Origin: Jaltomata sinuosa
Taxonomy: Eukaryota; Streptophyta; Magnoliopsida; Solanales; Solanaceae
Length of the DNA: 64,000 bases
Direction of reading: 5' to 3'
Assembly (NCBI GenBank): GCA_003996215.1
Contig: QJPP01003467.1
Location: forward strand, 44,274-108,273
The notes under the pieces were generated by a model. The model saw nothing but the letters and a program-made list of their open reading frames with translations, was not told where the DNA came from and searched no databases. Positions 45,731 through 57,325 of the stretch are shown here, piece after piece. The position numbers and the translations under genes were made by a program. How positions within the stretch are numbered: position 1 is the first letter of the stretch; each line of letters opens with the position of its first letter.

Positions 45731-46288
45731 TTGATGAATGTAGAGTGCATCCAGAAGAATAGAATCAGTAAACGTCCAAGAGCTGGTCGCTTGAGTCTAT
45801 AGGCTACCTTTCCTATCTGCTTTTCTACAAGGTCTACTTTCAGACCGCTTTGCAGAGCAGCTCTCTCCCCAGCCCACAGATAGTGTGGAATAAAGTAGGC
45901 TACCTTCTCTTGAAATTTTCCCCATTTTGTCTAGAATAAAGTAGCGGCCTTAGTATTAGAAAAAGAATTAGCAGCAAAACTGCAAAATTTTATTCTATAA
46001 GGTAGGGCTTTAGTTTTTCACTAGAAGCTCAGCCTAGAGTTGATCGACCTATACTATAGTCAAGTCGTTCGCCTATCTTTCTGATCTCCAACCCCATTAA
46101 GTTTTAGCTGGCTATCACGGTCCAATAAAGATTTCTCATGCTCAAAACTCCTCCGACACGAGTCCTAGCCATTGCGCTGCGGTCCATTTCCCAGCTTCGC
46201 CTGATAGAGGTAGAAGCGGGGGCCACCGGAGCTATCTACGTCGAGTGTTTCAATTGAAAGAGGAAGGGCGAAGCGGCGACCTCATTAT
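45731..46288. other. Foreign patch inside copia RNase H, organelle-like (possible mitochondrial transfer)
   Basis: About 558 bases that do not belong to copia: the RNase H text stops after AACCTCATG(TT) and resumes at ACTAAACACGTC. The insert is less AT-rich than its surroundings and has no retroelement motif. Its texture (AATAAAGTAGCGGCC, AAGCGGGGGCCACCGG, GTCGAGTGTTTCAATTG) resembles plant mitochondrial intergenic DNA to my eye. Origin is inference; boundaries are uncertain by about 10-20 bases. Confidence 0.5.
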
Positions 46289-46472
46289 ACTAAACACGTC
46301 AATCTTGACTGCCATTTTATTTGGTAGCAATATCTCTCCGACCTCATGTCTCTCTTTTGTGTCATCCAAATCTCAGCTAGCCGATATCTTTACTAAAGCC
46401 CTTTTTGGGCCTCTCCACCATGATATCCTATGCAAGATGGGACTAACTAAGCTCCCCTCTATCTTGAGGGCA
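46289..46472 (+). pseudogene. C-terminal end of copia E RNase H
   Basis: Resumes with a THVNLD-like KHIEIDCHF equivalent, then FVSSKSQLADIFTKALFGPL and KMGLTKLPSILRAC, the usual end of copia pol. The purine-rich TCTTGAGGGCA lies directly before the 3' LTR and probably serves as polypurine tract. The frame is broken near 46320. Confidence 0.87.
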
Positions 46473-46624
46473 TGTTGAAATTCGAAATAAATATATCAAA
46501 AATGGAGAAAAAGGTAAGAAAAAAGAGACACGATCTAAAGGGTCTAAAAACTTGAAGAAAGAGACCTCGATTCTATCAAAATCTCTTATACTATCCAAAT
46601 ATAAGCTAAATGGCCTTTTGATTT

Positions 46625-48540
46625 TGTCATGCACCAAGGCTACCCCTTTGACGTAACACGGGACCTGGAATCACAAGTGCCCCAAGTTAAACCTTGGCTA
46701 AAGCATGACTTAAACAAACATAGATAAACTTAACGAAAGCATCAAATTGAAAGATAAATAGACTGAGTCATCAATAGCTCAACATAACATAACAGAAGCT
46801 GAAACCCAAATACAAAATCTCTACTATGTCTGAAAGCTTCTAAGTTGAATAATGAGTTGTTGGGACAAGCCTCCAGCTAACACCAAATACTAAACAGGAA
46901 CCATAACGATAGATAACTGATACTAGTCCTCGAGTTATGAAGACTCACTACTCAAGCTGGGACACTTGCTAACCGCTAGCCACGAATCTGAGGACCCGAA
47001 CCTAAATCTGCATCATCAAGAGGATAAAGCGCAAGATATGCATCAATACTATAGGATGTACTGAGGATGTGAGATATGCAAAAATTTGAAGTAAACATAT
47101 TGTACATACTTTAAAACTGAAATCATGCTATGATTGTGGAAGCTGGAATGCGAAAGACTCAATGCAATATCATAGGCAAAATATACTTGAAAACCATAAG
47201 TAATAATGGAACTTCTGTAATTTGAAAACAAAGATTCAATGCATTTAAATAACTGAAATTGTTTCTGTGGGAGGTTCTCTAACCGACATAGACCATGTGA
47301 GCTACATGGAATCTGATGTGTCCGCCCCATCGAGAGGACCCAATATACCTTGCCAGGGTATAAAGGCATAACTAGTGTGATCACGGTGTCTGGTGCCCAC
47401 AAAGGAGACTTAAAGAACCTATGGTGGAAGGTAGTTCTTGGATATACAAGGGGTACGCTCACCCAATCCAATTCGGTGCTCAATACTACTCCCAAAACAT
47501 ACTTATAGCTCAACTTATACTTGTGGCATATCTGATACCAAATCTGTTTGAAATGAATAAGGGTATATCTGATACCATGCAATTGACTTAGCTTAGGTAT
47601 ACTTGAGGTCATGTTATCTAAACATGCCAAATTTCACTTGAAAACATGCAATTCAATGAAATCATACTAGAAATCCTTCTTTATGCATGGGCTTTTGAAA
47701 ACACTCAAAGAATCTCAATTAAAACATAGATAAGCAGTGAGAAGTCATGAATTGAAACTTTAAAACTGAACCCATAAGCTTTTTCCCAAATTTGGGTAAG
47801 AACCCTAATTTCATGAATTCATAAATCAAAGTGAAAACCAAGAGTTTTGGGCATAAGGGTGAAAGGAATCCCTTATTGAATGCCCACATACCTGAATTGA
47901 AGCTTTCTATGCTAGATTGAAAAGAATGGACGCTTGAAGATGGAGGTTCTTGCTTGGAGCTTGAGACTTGGAGAAGAGAAATTTTTTCTTCTTTTGGAAT
48001 AGAATGACTTAGAATTAGAAGACCTTAGGCTATTAGGGAATAAAATCCTACTAAAAATGGTCAAAATGACCTCACTTAAGAGTTAAAGAATAGGAGAAAA
48101 GACTAGATTACCCCAGACTTAAGATAAAAAGCTGCAGAAGAATTATTGCCTCATGGGCTGCCCGATGGGCGTCATGCCCGTGACGGACCGTCAACCAAGG
48201 CATCGGGTAAGCTGTCTAAAACTCCAGGGTTCTGGAGGATTCTGACGATGTGGTCCCAAGGGCCATCGCAGCCACGACGCCTGTGGCGTAGCCCGTCGGG
48301 GCACTGGGAAGTTGGGGTAAAGCTGCTGGAGGATCCCGACGATGGGTTCCCACGGGTCATCGCACCTATGATGCCCGTCGGGTGGAGGGGACTTGGCTTA
48401 GTAGTTGTTGGCTGGTTCCCACGATACGCACCATGGCCCGTTGCAACATCGATGCTCGTGCGGCTACCCGTGGTGATCAACAGTTGCAGAACGTCCTGGA
48501 TTCTGAGTTTGTCTGTTGGTCTAAATCCAGGGGTGTTACA
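46625..48540 (-). mobile_element. Solo LTR (F family) in the copia 3' LTR
   Basis: TGTCATGCACCAAGG...GGGGTGTTACA, 1916 bases, flanked by GATTT on both sides (46620-46624 and 48541-48545). The uninterrupted 5' LTR shows the single GATTT. It has a GC-rich palindromic block at 48140-48480. No internal region; recombination product. Confidence 0.94.
48140..48480. repeat. GC-rich CGTCGGG/CCCGACG palindrome block in the solo LTR
   Basis: Interspersed inverted repeats (CCCGATGGGCGTCATGCCCG, GACGATGGGTTCCC, GATGCCCGTCGGG). Same relative place as the CACGAG cluster of the F LTR, but a different word. Open frames on both strands here are by-products of the GC-rich repeats. Confidence 0.7.
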
Positions 48541-48666
48541 GATTTGGATCGGAACTGACATAAAACTTGGGTCAAACATACAACCCAAAATACTTAGAAG
48601 CAGAAGAAGGCCCAAATGGATGGAATTCAAGATACAGCTGTACAGAGAATAGAAGCTTCTCAAGCA

Positions 48667-49882
48667 TCTATCTATATTATATTAAAAGTGTGACGGACCT
48701 TATAATGTGATTTAAACTTTTTACCCTTCATTAAATGATTTTTCAATAAACAAATCTTCTTTTTACCATTTTCCTCCAATTATTAATTAATTATTATATA
48801 TAAATCCTAATAATATAATTTCTGATAAACATTAATTATATCCTAAAATTTTGATCTTTCTCCCATGTAGGATTCCTTTTTTTCATTAACTACCATTATT
48901 TTTTGCCATTGTTAAATTTCTTTCAGATGTAGGAGTTTTTCCATTGGTAGGAGTGAATTTTGAAAATTATTATGGTACATTAAAAATAAAGTACAAGAAA
49001 GAAAAAAATGTCTCACGGTGGAAAGTCCATCACATGACAATCAAGCAATTCCCTTAGGAATTAAATTAGATTTTGCAAAAGGAAAAAATTAGAGTCCTAA
49101 AATATATGGTATGAGAAATTATTTTTTAAAGATTAAAGTTTCTAGAATATTTCATAAGAGTAAAATATATGGTAAGAAGTATTATGAAAATTAATAATTA
49201 AGGAGTCTTAAAATATATTGTAAAAAAAATATTTTAAAATAAAGGAATCCTAGATATATGGTAAAAAAAAAAGTATATGGTAAGAGTTCTACCCTATTGT
49301 GCATCCTCAAAGTTGCTCTGTTTCATACTCGAGCAGTTTCTAAGGAAAGGTATTAGTAAATTTCTCTTATGCTCATGGCAAACATGCATGTCAATGATCC
49401 TCAGATGGTTCAGAGTTTTCATTAGTCAAGTATTAAATTATTCCCTATTTTATTTAGCTTTTTGATCTTATATTTAGTTATAAGATTGTATTGTCTTTGT
49501 GTGTTAAAATTCTCCAAAGGTATTATGCTCTCTTTTTTCTAATTACTTTGAATATAACTATTGTATAAATATAATATAATATTATTTTATTTTTCATTTA
49601 ATGAATATTGTATTTATCTGGACGCCAATTATTATCACATGTAATTTATTCTTTTTTTTTAATAGACATAAAATTCACGTGCAATGTATGTACGCTATCA
49701 TGTTGTTAGTTTCTTGGTAGTTTTTATTGTTTAGAGAGTATATTCGTGTATCAATACAAACATAATTATGATTTTTAAAAAGTTTTACATTATTTTTTTT
49801 ATAATTGTAAGTTTGTTCTTTTTATATGCACTTATTATTAATTAATGCGATACACACGTGTAAAGCACATACATTTGACTAG
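48667..49882 (+). mobile_element. Non-autonomous Helitron, 1216 bp, in the copia 3' LTR
   Basis: Begins TCTATCTATATTATATTAAA and ends ...TTTGACTAG, giving the 5' TC and 3' CTRR termini of Helitrons. Inserted exactly between A (48666) and T (49883) with no duplication; the 5' LTR preserves the empty site CAAGCATAGTAAATAAAAGA. A palindrome ACACGTGT lies at 49854-49861, 18 bases before the CTAG, where Helitrons carry a terminal hairpin. No Rep/helicase coding, so it must rely on an outside helper. AT-rich interior with degenerate TATATGGTAA repeats at 49090-49290 and an unassigned open frame at 49277-49465. Confidence 0.93.
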
Positions 49883-49991
49883 TAGTAAATAAAAGATGCT
49901 TGAAGTTAACTTTTTTTTCTTCTAGCCAATAAGGAATAGACAATTGTACAAGATTTATATTTTTGATTTTTCATTCTTTATTTTCATATTT

Positions 49992-50021
49992 AACTATCTT
50001 ATAAAAGAGAGTTAAGCAGGT
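49992..50021. other. Junction filler between copia E and the LARD array
   Basis: Thirty bases (AACTATCTTATAAAAGAG...GCAGGT) matching neither neighbour. They replace the missing end of the copia LTR. Confidence 0.6.
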
Positions 50022-52510
50022 TGTCACGACCCAACTACCGGGTCATGCGGGCACCTACCCTAATCTACCTAGATAGGAGAACCCTTACCACCCGAACCAA
50101 CAGGCAATGCGAAAAAGAAAATAAATCATTAAATAGGTCCCTTAATACGGGAGAATTTCTTTTACAGAAAATGTTTAGAAAATCTTTATACAACAGCTTT
50201 CAAAAATTACACAACCTTTAAAACTTACGGAAATTTATTAACAATATAAACACCCTCCCCAGAACCTAGTCTAAGCCGGTACAAGAGCTTCTACAAGATA
50301 AGCTTACGACATAAAATGGACACAACTCCCACCATGGAAGAAAGTAGGAGCTGCTGGAAGATCACCGCAATCCTAAACCTGTGAAACATCATCAACCCTA
50401 CAACAAGACTATACCCAAAAAGGTATAGCAAGAGTAGAGTCAGTACAACCACACGTACTGGTAGGCATCATCGGTCGACCTGAATTCACACGTACCATCA
50501 TATAGGAAAATAGGGAAAAACATGAAATAAACGTTATAGAGCCCTCCTTCACCTTTAACCTTGACCCTGACATCTAGGACTTCCCAAGTCTCACTCGTAA
50601 CTAGACTTCTCATGGTCGCCTTGTCACCCAGACTTCCCAAGTCACCTTGACACGTAGACTTTCCAAGTCACCTTTAACCTTACCAATAACAATGTCCATA
50701 CCTGAACTACCCTTCCCTTACCCAAGTCAGCCCCTTGACTAGATATTCAGACTTAACCCGGCTAACTTCCCATACAAACCACTTATACCGTAGTATTACT
50801 TACTAGTGTCCGACCCTTTCCGGACCTCTCGGATAACTTTCCATCATGGTTATAACAACCAACAACTACAATCCCAGACTTTTCGTCGTACTCCCAATTG
50901 ACCAATCACATGAAAATCATCTCGCAACCATTGACACATGCAATGACAACAACAGAGATATATCTAAATCCCTTTCGAATCCCAAAACGCGGACCCTCCA
51001 AGGATCCTCTAACCACACCTAAGTGTTCAAAAGGCTACCTGGTCTACCCCAAGACCCATCCTTACCTCATTAATCACAAGTAATCTTTGATCGTCATTAG
51101 TACACTTAATGACAATAAATTGTGAACTTATAACCTCTTTTACGTAGTCCGGACCCATCCGGTTTCCCCCTAACACATCTAGGTGTTAACATGACAACCC
51201 GGTCTACACCAACACCAACTAATAATTAACACCATAACTCGGTCTACACCAAGACCAACTAATAACATGATATAACAACCAGGCCTACCCAAAACCAACT
51301 AATAACATGATATAACAACACAGCCTACACCAAGACCAACTAATAACATGATATAACAACCCGGCTTACACCAAGACCAAACTCGTAACATGATAGAACA
51401 AACCGGCCTACACCAAGACCAACTAATAACATGATATAACAACCCGGCCTACACCAAGACGAAACTCATAACATGATATAACAACCCGGCCTAAACCAAG
51501 ACCAAACTCATAACATGATATAACAACCCGGACTACCCCAAGACCAAACTCATAACATGATATAACAACCCGGCCTACACCATGTCCAACTAATAACATG
51601 ATATAACAACCCGGCCTACACCAATACCAAACTCATAACATGATATAACAACTCGGCCTACACCAAGACCAAACTCAACAGATATAACAGGATTCCCGGT
51701 CACTCAAGGACCACCATTGAATATCACAATTCAATGAAAATAGTCCCGTCCACTCACGGAACCAATAACAATCAATGCAATGCAATAATATCAATGCAAT
51801 GCAACAATACCAATGCGATGATGCAGTAATAAACTTGTACCAGGCGTGGTACCCGAGCCAACCATTAGTATTCCGTACCAGGCGTGGTACCCGAGCCAAC
51901 CATTTGTTATACCCGTACCAGGCGTGGTACCCGTGCCAACCGTTAGTATAACCGTACCAAGCGTGGTACCCGAGCCAACCAAATGTCAATCAATCCACAG
52001 TCACAACAATGAACAAACAACTTGTAAGCCAATAAGCAACACACCATTCATTTCACAGACTGTAAAACAGGACCCTTAGACATTCTACACAATTCCTCTA
52101 AGTCAAGCAATTCATACAAACACTTAGATAAGAGTACACAACATACATTCCTAACAATTCCCTAAGTAATATATCTCATACAAGCACTTAGATAAGAGTA
52201 ATCAACATACAACATTTAGTTATCCTTGCAATTCATGGTTCCCCGAACCTTCCCGACATCTCAGTCCCTGAGCCCTATCATCTTATCATGCCAAGACAAC
52301 ATGAACAGCCCCAAACAATTATCAATAACCCACAATTCAATCCAACCAATTCCGAGCAGATACATAATCAACACCGAATCCACCAGACTCCGTGCCCGGA
52401 GGCCTAATCATGGATTCTCCTTTCCCACTATACAATAAGTACATAATGTAAGAAGTTATGTCTACTCAATGAAAACCTAGCCTATCTAGGCGCCTAGCAA
52501 CTGCAACCGT
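50022..52510 (-). repeat. LARD LTR1, truncated
   Basis: Starts TGTCACGACCCAACTACCGG and matches LTR2 from 52736 to about 55195. Then it jumps to leader sequence at CTGCAACCGT/ACTTCGTTG, so the last about 700 bases of this LTR and about 2.2 kb of internal domain are deleted. Includes a 41-bp array, four GTACC units (51836-51985) and CTTCCCAAGTCACCTTGACA repeats near 50575-50675. Confidence 0.88.
51198..51683. repeat. About 41-bp tandem repeat, 12 units, in LTR1
   Basis: Unit type: ACCCGGCCTACACCAAGACC, then AACTAATAACATGATATAACA or AAACTCATAACATGATATAACA. Twelve units counted by eye. Two unit types alternate irregularly. Unit order is nearly the same in LTR2. Confidence 0.9.
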
Positions 52511-52735
52511 ACTTCGTTGAGATACCAATTGGAATCGAGAGATACCAATTGGACTCAAGCCATGCAAGCAAGTGAAAAAACCGCACGAAAAGGAATGAAA
52601 GAAGAGAGATGTTTCCTAGAATGCTTCATAGCTTCCCTAGGATTAGATGTAGACGTCTACACACCAATTCGCGAGACTCTATTCGACATTTTTCTCTTGT
52701 ACTGGGAGACCGGTAACCTGGGCTCTGATACCATT
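52511..52735 (-). other. Leader remnant of the first LARD copy with primer site
   Basis: Contains the double GATACCAATTGG motif (52520-52556) and the tRNA-Met primer site (52721-52733, GGCTCTGATACCA on the plus strand). Matches 58101-58332. All other internal sequence of this copy is deleted. Confidence 0.88.
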
Positions 52736-53927
52736 TGTCACGACCCAACTACAAGGTCATTCTTGCACCTACTCTAATCCACCAAGATAGGAGAACCCTT
52801 ACCACCCGAACCAACAGGCAATGTGGAAAAGAAAATAAACCATTAAATAAGTCCCTTAATACGGGAGAATTTCTTTTACAGAAAATTTTTGGAAAATCTT
52901 TATACAACAACTTTCAAAAATTAGACAACCTTTAAAACTTGCGGAAATTTATTAACAATATAAACACCCTCCCCAGAACCTAGTCTAAGCCGGTACAAGA
53001 GCTTCTACAAGATGAGCTTACAACATAAAATGGACACAACTCCCACCATGGAAGAAAGTAGGAGCTGCTGGAAGATCACCGCAATCCTAAACCTGTGAAA
53101 CATCACCAACCTTGCAACCAGACTATACCCAAAAAGGTATAGCAAGAGTAGAGTCAGTACAACCACACGTACTGGTAGGCATCATCAGTCGACCCGAATC
53201 CACACGTACCATCATATAGGAAAATAGGGAAAAACATGAAATAAACATTATAGATCCCTTTAACCTTGACCCTGACATCTAGGACTTCCCAAGTCTCACT
53301 CGTAACTAAACTTCTCATGGTCGTCTTGTCACCCAGACTTCCCAAGTCACCTTGTCACCTAGACTTCCCAAGTCACCTTGACACGTAGACTTCCCAAGTC
53401 ACCTTTAACCTTACCAATAACAATGCACATACCTGGACTACCCTTCCCTTACCCAAGTCAACCCCTTGACTAGATATTCAGACTTAACCCGGCTAACTGC
53501 CCAACCAAACCACTTATACCCATAGTATTACTTACCAGTTTCCGGCTCTTTTCGGACCTCTCGGACAACTTTCCATCCTGGTTATAACAACCAATAACTA
53601 CAACCCCAGACTTTCCGTCGTACTCCTAATTGATCAATCACATGAAAATCACCTAGCAACCATTGACACATGCAATGACAACAACAGAGTTATATCTAAA
53701 TCCCTTTCGAATCCCGAAACCCAGACCCTCCAAGGATCTTCTAACCACACCTAAGTGTTCAACAGGTTACCCGGTCTACCCCAAGACCCATCCTTACCTC
53801 ATTAATCACAATTAATCCTTGACCGTCATTAGTACACTTAATGACAATAAATTGGGAACTTATAACCTCTTTTACATAGTCCGAACCCACTCGGTTTCTC
53901 CATAACACATCTAACTGTTAAAATGAC

Positions 53928-54415
53928 AACCCGGTCTACACCAACACCAACTAATAATTAACACCATAACTCGGTCTACACCAAGACCAACTAATAACAT
54001 GATATAACAACCAAGGCCTACCCAAAACCAACTAAAAACATGATATAACAACACAGCCTACACCAAGACCAACTAATAACATGATATAACAACCCGGCTT
54101 ACACCAAGACCAAAATCGTAACATGATAGAACAAACCGGCCTACACCAAGACCAACTAATAACATGATATAACAACCCGGCCTACACCAAGATGAAACTC
54201 ATAACATGATATAACAACCCGGCCTAAACCAAGACCAAACTCATAACATGATATAACAACCCGGACTACCCCAAGACCAAACTCATAACATGTAATAACA
54301 ACCCGGCCTACACCAAGTCCAACTAATAACATGATATAACAACCCGGCCTACACCAATACCAAACTCATAACATGATATAACAACCCGGCCTACACCAAG
54401 ACCAAACTCAATAGA
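53928..54415. repeat. About 41-bp tandem repeat, 12 units, in LTR2
   Basis: Same unit as 51198-51683. It shares with LTR1 the unusual unit containing GATAGAACAAACCGG, which LTR3 lacks. Confidence 0.9.
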
Positions 54416-55404
54416 TATAACAGGATTCCCGGTCACTCAAGGACCACCATTGAATATCACAATTCAATAAAAATAGTCCGGTCCACTCACGGAACCAACA
54501 ACAATCAATACAATGCAATAATATCAATGCAATACAACAATACTAATGCGATGATGCAGTAATAAACTCGTACCAGGCATGGTACCCGAGCCAACAATTA
54601 GTATTTCATACCAGGCGTGGTACCTGAGCCAACCATTTGTTATACCCATACCAGGCGTGGTACCCGAGCCAACCAAATGTCAATCAATCCACAGTCACAA
54701 CAATGAACAAACAACTTGTAAACCAACAAGCAACACACCATTCATTTCACAGACTGTAAAACAGGACCCTTAGACATTCTACACAATTCCTCTAAGTCAT
54801 GCAATTCATACAAACACTTAGATAAGATTACACAACATACATTCCTAACAATTCCCTAAGTAATGTATCCCATACAAGCACTTAGATAAGAGTACTCAAC
54901 ATACAACATTTAGTTATCCTTGCAATTCATGTTTCTCTGAACCTTCCCGACATCTCAGTCCCTGAGCCCTATCATCTTATCATGCCAAGACAACATGAAC
55001 AGCCCCAAACAATTATCAATAACCCACAATTCAATCCAACTAATTTCGAGCACATGCATAATGAACACCGCCAGACTCCGTGCCCGGAGTCGTAATCATG
55101 GATTCTCCTTTCCCACTATACAATAAGTACAAAATATAAGCAGGTCTATCTACTCAATGAAAACCTAGCCTACCTGGGCGCCTAGCACCTGCAACCGTGC
55201 ATTTCTGGCTCCGTGGAGGCGTTCCTAGCGGTTTTGCAAGCTCGAATCCATGGTTTCGCATACTTTTTACCGAAACTCCTCCTCCCCATGTTTCCCAAGC
55301 CTTGGAGCAGCCTAGGGGGATTTTTGGAATAACTCTCGTCTGTTTTAGGACTGAAGGGAAGAGAATGAAGTTGAAAACCTATTTTCTGGGTTTTCTAGTC
55401 CTGT

Positions 55405-55560
55405 CGCTCTGCTATAGCGGTCCCTGCTTTGCTATAGCGGTACCGCCGTAGCGGAGTGAACCGCTATGGCGGAGGTTGACCGTCTTGAATTCCGCTATAG
55501 CGGTAATTATTCCGCTATAGCGGAGGTCACCATGGCGGAGCAGTAGCGCTCATCACGGAC
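55405..55560. repeat. CGCTATAGCGG palindrome cluster in LTR2
   Basis: Six or more GCTATAGCGG-like words (TGCTATAGCGG, CCGCCGTAGCGG, CCGCTATGGCGG, CCGCTATAGCGG). Located 340-495 bases from the LTR's own 5' end. Matched at 61005-61160 in LTR3. Confidence 0.88.
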
Positions 55561-55901
55561 AGAAACTCAGAAAATTCCTGAAAAGAGCCCTTTTTACAAC
55601 ACACCTTGAATCCCCGACGTTCCGCAATAACCCTTCACGTCAACCTCAATTTTGGGAGCTCTTCTTATCCGAATTCGATTATGAAAAGTCCCCCGGACTC
55701 CTCTATGTCTTAGCTACAGAGTAAAGTAGCTCAAATCGAGACATCGAATCCAATCCTTACCCGGATTGCCCTGGACTAAACCTCGCTCCAATTTCGGTCG
55801 AGGCTAGCCTAGCCCAGAATTTCTAACTCCCAAACTGGATGTTTTCTAACCCAAAACTTGGCACGAATGGTTTACCCATAACGACGGACCTGGTCCTTAC
55901 A

Positions 55902-55939
55902 ACAGATACCAATTTACCCATCGTTCATCCCCGAACGAT
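55902..55939 (-). other. LARD 3' hairpin and polypurine-side segment
   Basis: Minus strand ATCGTTC-GGGGAT-GAACGAT, a perfect 7-bp stem and 6-base loop. Then GGGTAAATTGGTATCTGT abuts the LTR. Repeated exactly at 61520-61539 in the next copy. One stem pair is changed on both sides relative to element A. Confidence 0.65.
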
Positions 55940-57325
55940 CTCTATGGCGGAGGAAAAGAACAAGCTCGTCCCTCAATCTTAATGCTCTACCATGACAGCA
56001 AAAATATAACCTTACGCAAACCACCAAAAATTTCGAATCCCTTGGTATACCCAACTCAACCAAAATTTAATTCACTTCCACTCTGTCAAGGAATCCCTTC
56101 CTTCGAGCTACACAAGGCAACTAGATTACCCCTCCCCGAGTGCCCAAGAAATTCGGGGCCTCATCGAAACACCGGAGCGCCTGTACTTACAAGAGAAAAA
56201 ACAATACCAGATCCCACCATGGCGACCCCTTCTTCCGCTACACCCAGAGTTCTACTAACCTGAACTCCATCACGGAAGCTTCCTACGGGGTACTATGCCC
56301 CTCACATATCATCCTATCACCTTACTCCTATAACCACTATGCCCCGAGACACCACGTACCTATAAACCACGCAACAATGAGGATTTCATTGGGCTCATCC
56401 TACCTTGAGATTTTCATCAACTCTCGTCTTAGGGGGGGAATTTCTACCCGGGCACTTACACCCTAAATAATGCTATGGAGAAAATATGCTCACCACTTAA
56501 CGAGCAGTAACACTAGGTATTTATCATGGTCACAAGAGACACAATAATGCTAAAGAAACCCATTTAATTACCTCGCTCCTTCAATCGACCCTACCACTAA
56601 GGATCATCAACACTAAACCAGTCAATAATCACCTCATCACATAGCCTATGAGCAGTGTCCAAAGCTACTCGATTAATCACGGGTCATTTTGCCAAACTCT
56701 ACATAGGTGACTATTCCCACCAATGGTCAGTCATAGTTTTACCAACCCCTCGGGCTACCACATCTACCCTTTCTCTTGGTCGCGCACGGATGCTAAGTAT
56801 TCAGGCAAATTACCTTATATGCATGCTATATAAATTCCATAGTCGATTTCCTTGTTTCACATGGCAGCCCGTAATGCAAACGTTGCCTTTAGTTTCCCCG
56901 GGAGTGAATGAAAACAGGGGGAAAACAGGGTGAGGCTTCTGCCTCGCGCTCTTCCGCTATAGCGGTGGCCGCTCCGCTATAGCGGTTCCGCCGTAGCGAT
57001 AACCATATAGCTACCGCGATCCTGACGGTAACAGCCCAGAAACTTGAAATTTTCAGTAAGTGTATCCTTTCCCTTTCCCAGTTACCTTTGTTTAGTCCTG
57101 TAAATCCCGTCATAGTCTTAAAACACCCTTAAGACCATTCCTGGCATCAAACGCATCACAATTCAACATAAAATATTATCAATTACAAAGAGTTAACACT
57201 AGACAATTGTTCCAAACAATATCTTCCCGCCATCACACACTAATGACTCCCTTGTTCCCATGGTTCCCAACTAAGTCCCGACTGTCCTGAAACCGAAGCT
57301 TCCCTACAGTCACAGTTTCCAATCT

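Larger units (their letters stand above)
31205..49991 (+). mobile_element. Ty1/copia LTR retrotransposon E, host to four later insertions
   Basis: LTRs at 31205-31666 and 46473-49991. The primer site TGGTATCAGAGC lies directly after the first. Order is gag, protease, integrase, RT, RNase H, that is integrase before RT, which defines Ty1/copia. Later arrivals are gypsy D inside RT, an organelle-like patch inside RNase H, a solo LTR and a Helitron inside the 3' LTR. The last about 85 bases of the 3' LTR are missing. Without insertions the element would be about 5.3 kb. Confidence 0.9.
46473..49991 (+). repeat. 3' LTR of copia E, split twice and truncated
   Basis: Three pieces match the 5' LTR: 46473-46624, 48546-48666 and 49883-49991. 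The intervening DNA is a solo LTR and a Helitron. The match ends at TTTTCATATTT (49991); the last about 85 bases of LTR (about 31582-31666 in the 5' copy) are missing. Confidence 0.9.
52736..55901 (-). repeat. LARD LTR2, complete
   Basis: TGTCACGACCCAACTAC...CTGGTCCTTACA, 3166 bases. The reverse complement begins TGTAAGGACCAGGTCCG, close to A's TGTAATGATCGGGTCCG. Features: 41-bp array 53928-54415, three GTACC units 54568-54684, CTATAGCGG cluster 55405-55560, and tandem CTTCCCAAGTCACCTTG(T/A)CA units at 53275-53405. Confidence 0.92.

Noticed and set aside
48146..48663. Overlapping 160-codon open frames on both strands
   Set aside because: They lie in the GC-rich palindrome block of a solo LTR; low stop density follows from composition.
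51198..51683. CRISPR-like regular repeats
   Set aside because: Units are contiguous with no unique spacers, and the sequence is a plant LTR.
51675..51989. 104-codon minus-strand open frame with repeated WLGYHAWYG text
   Set aside because: Produced by the tandem GTACC units of the LARD LTR; no start context, no family, and the repeat number varies between LTRs.
56655..57113. Possible host exon in the LARD interior
   Set aside because: No splice signals or protein family recognised; short frames on both strands.
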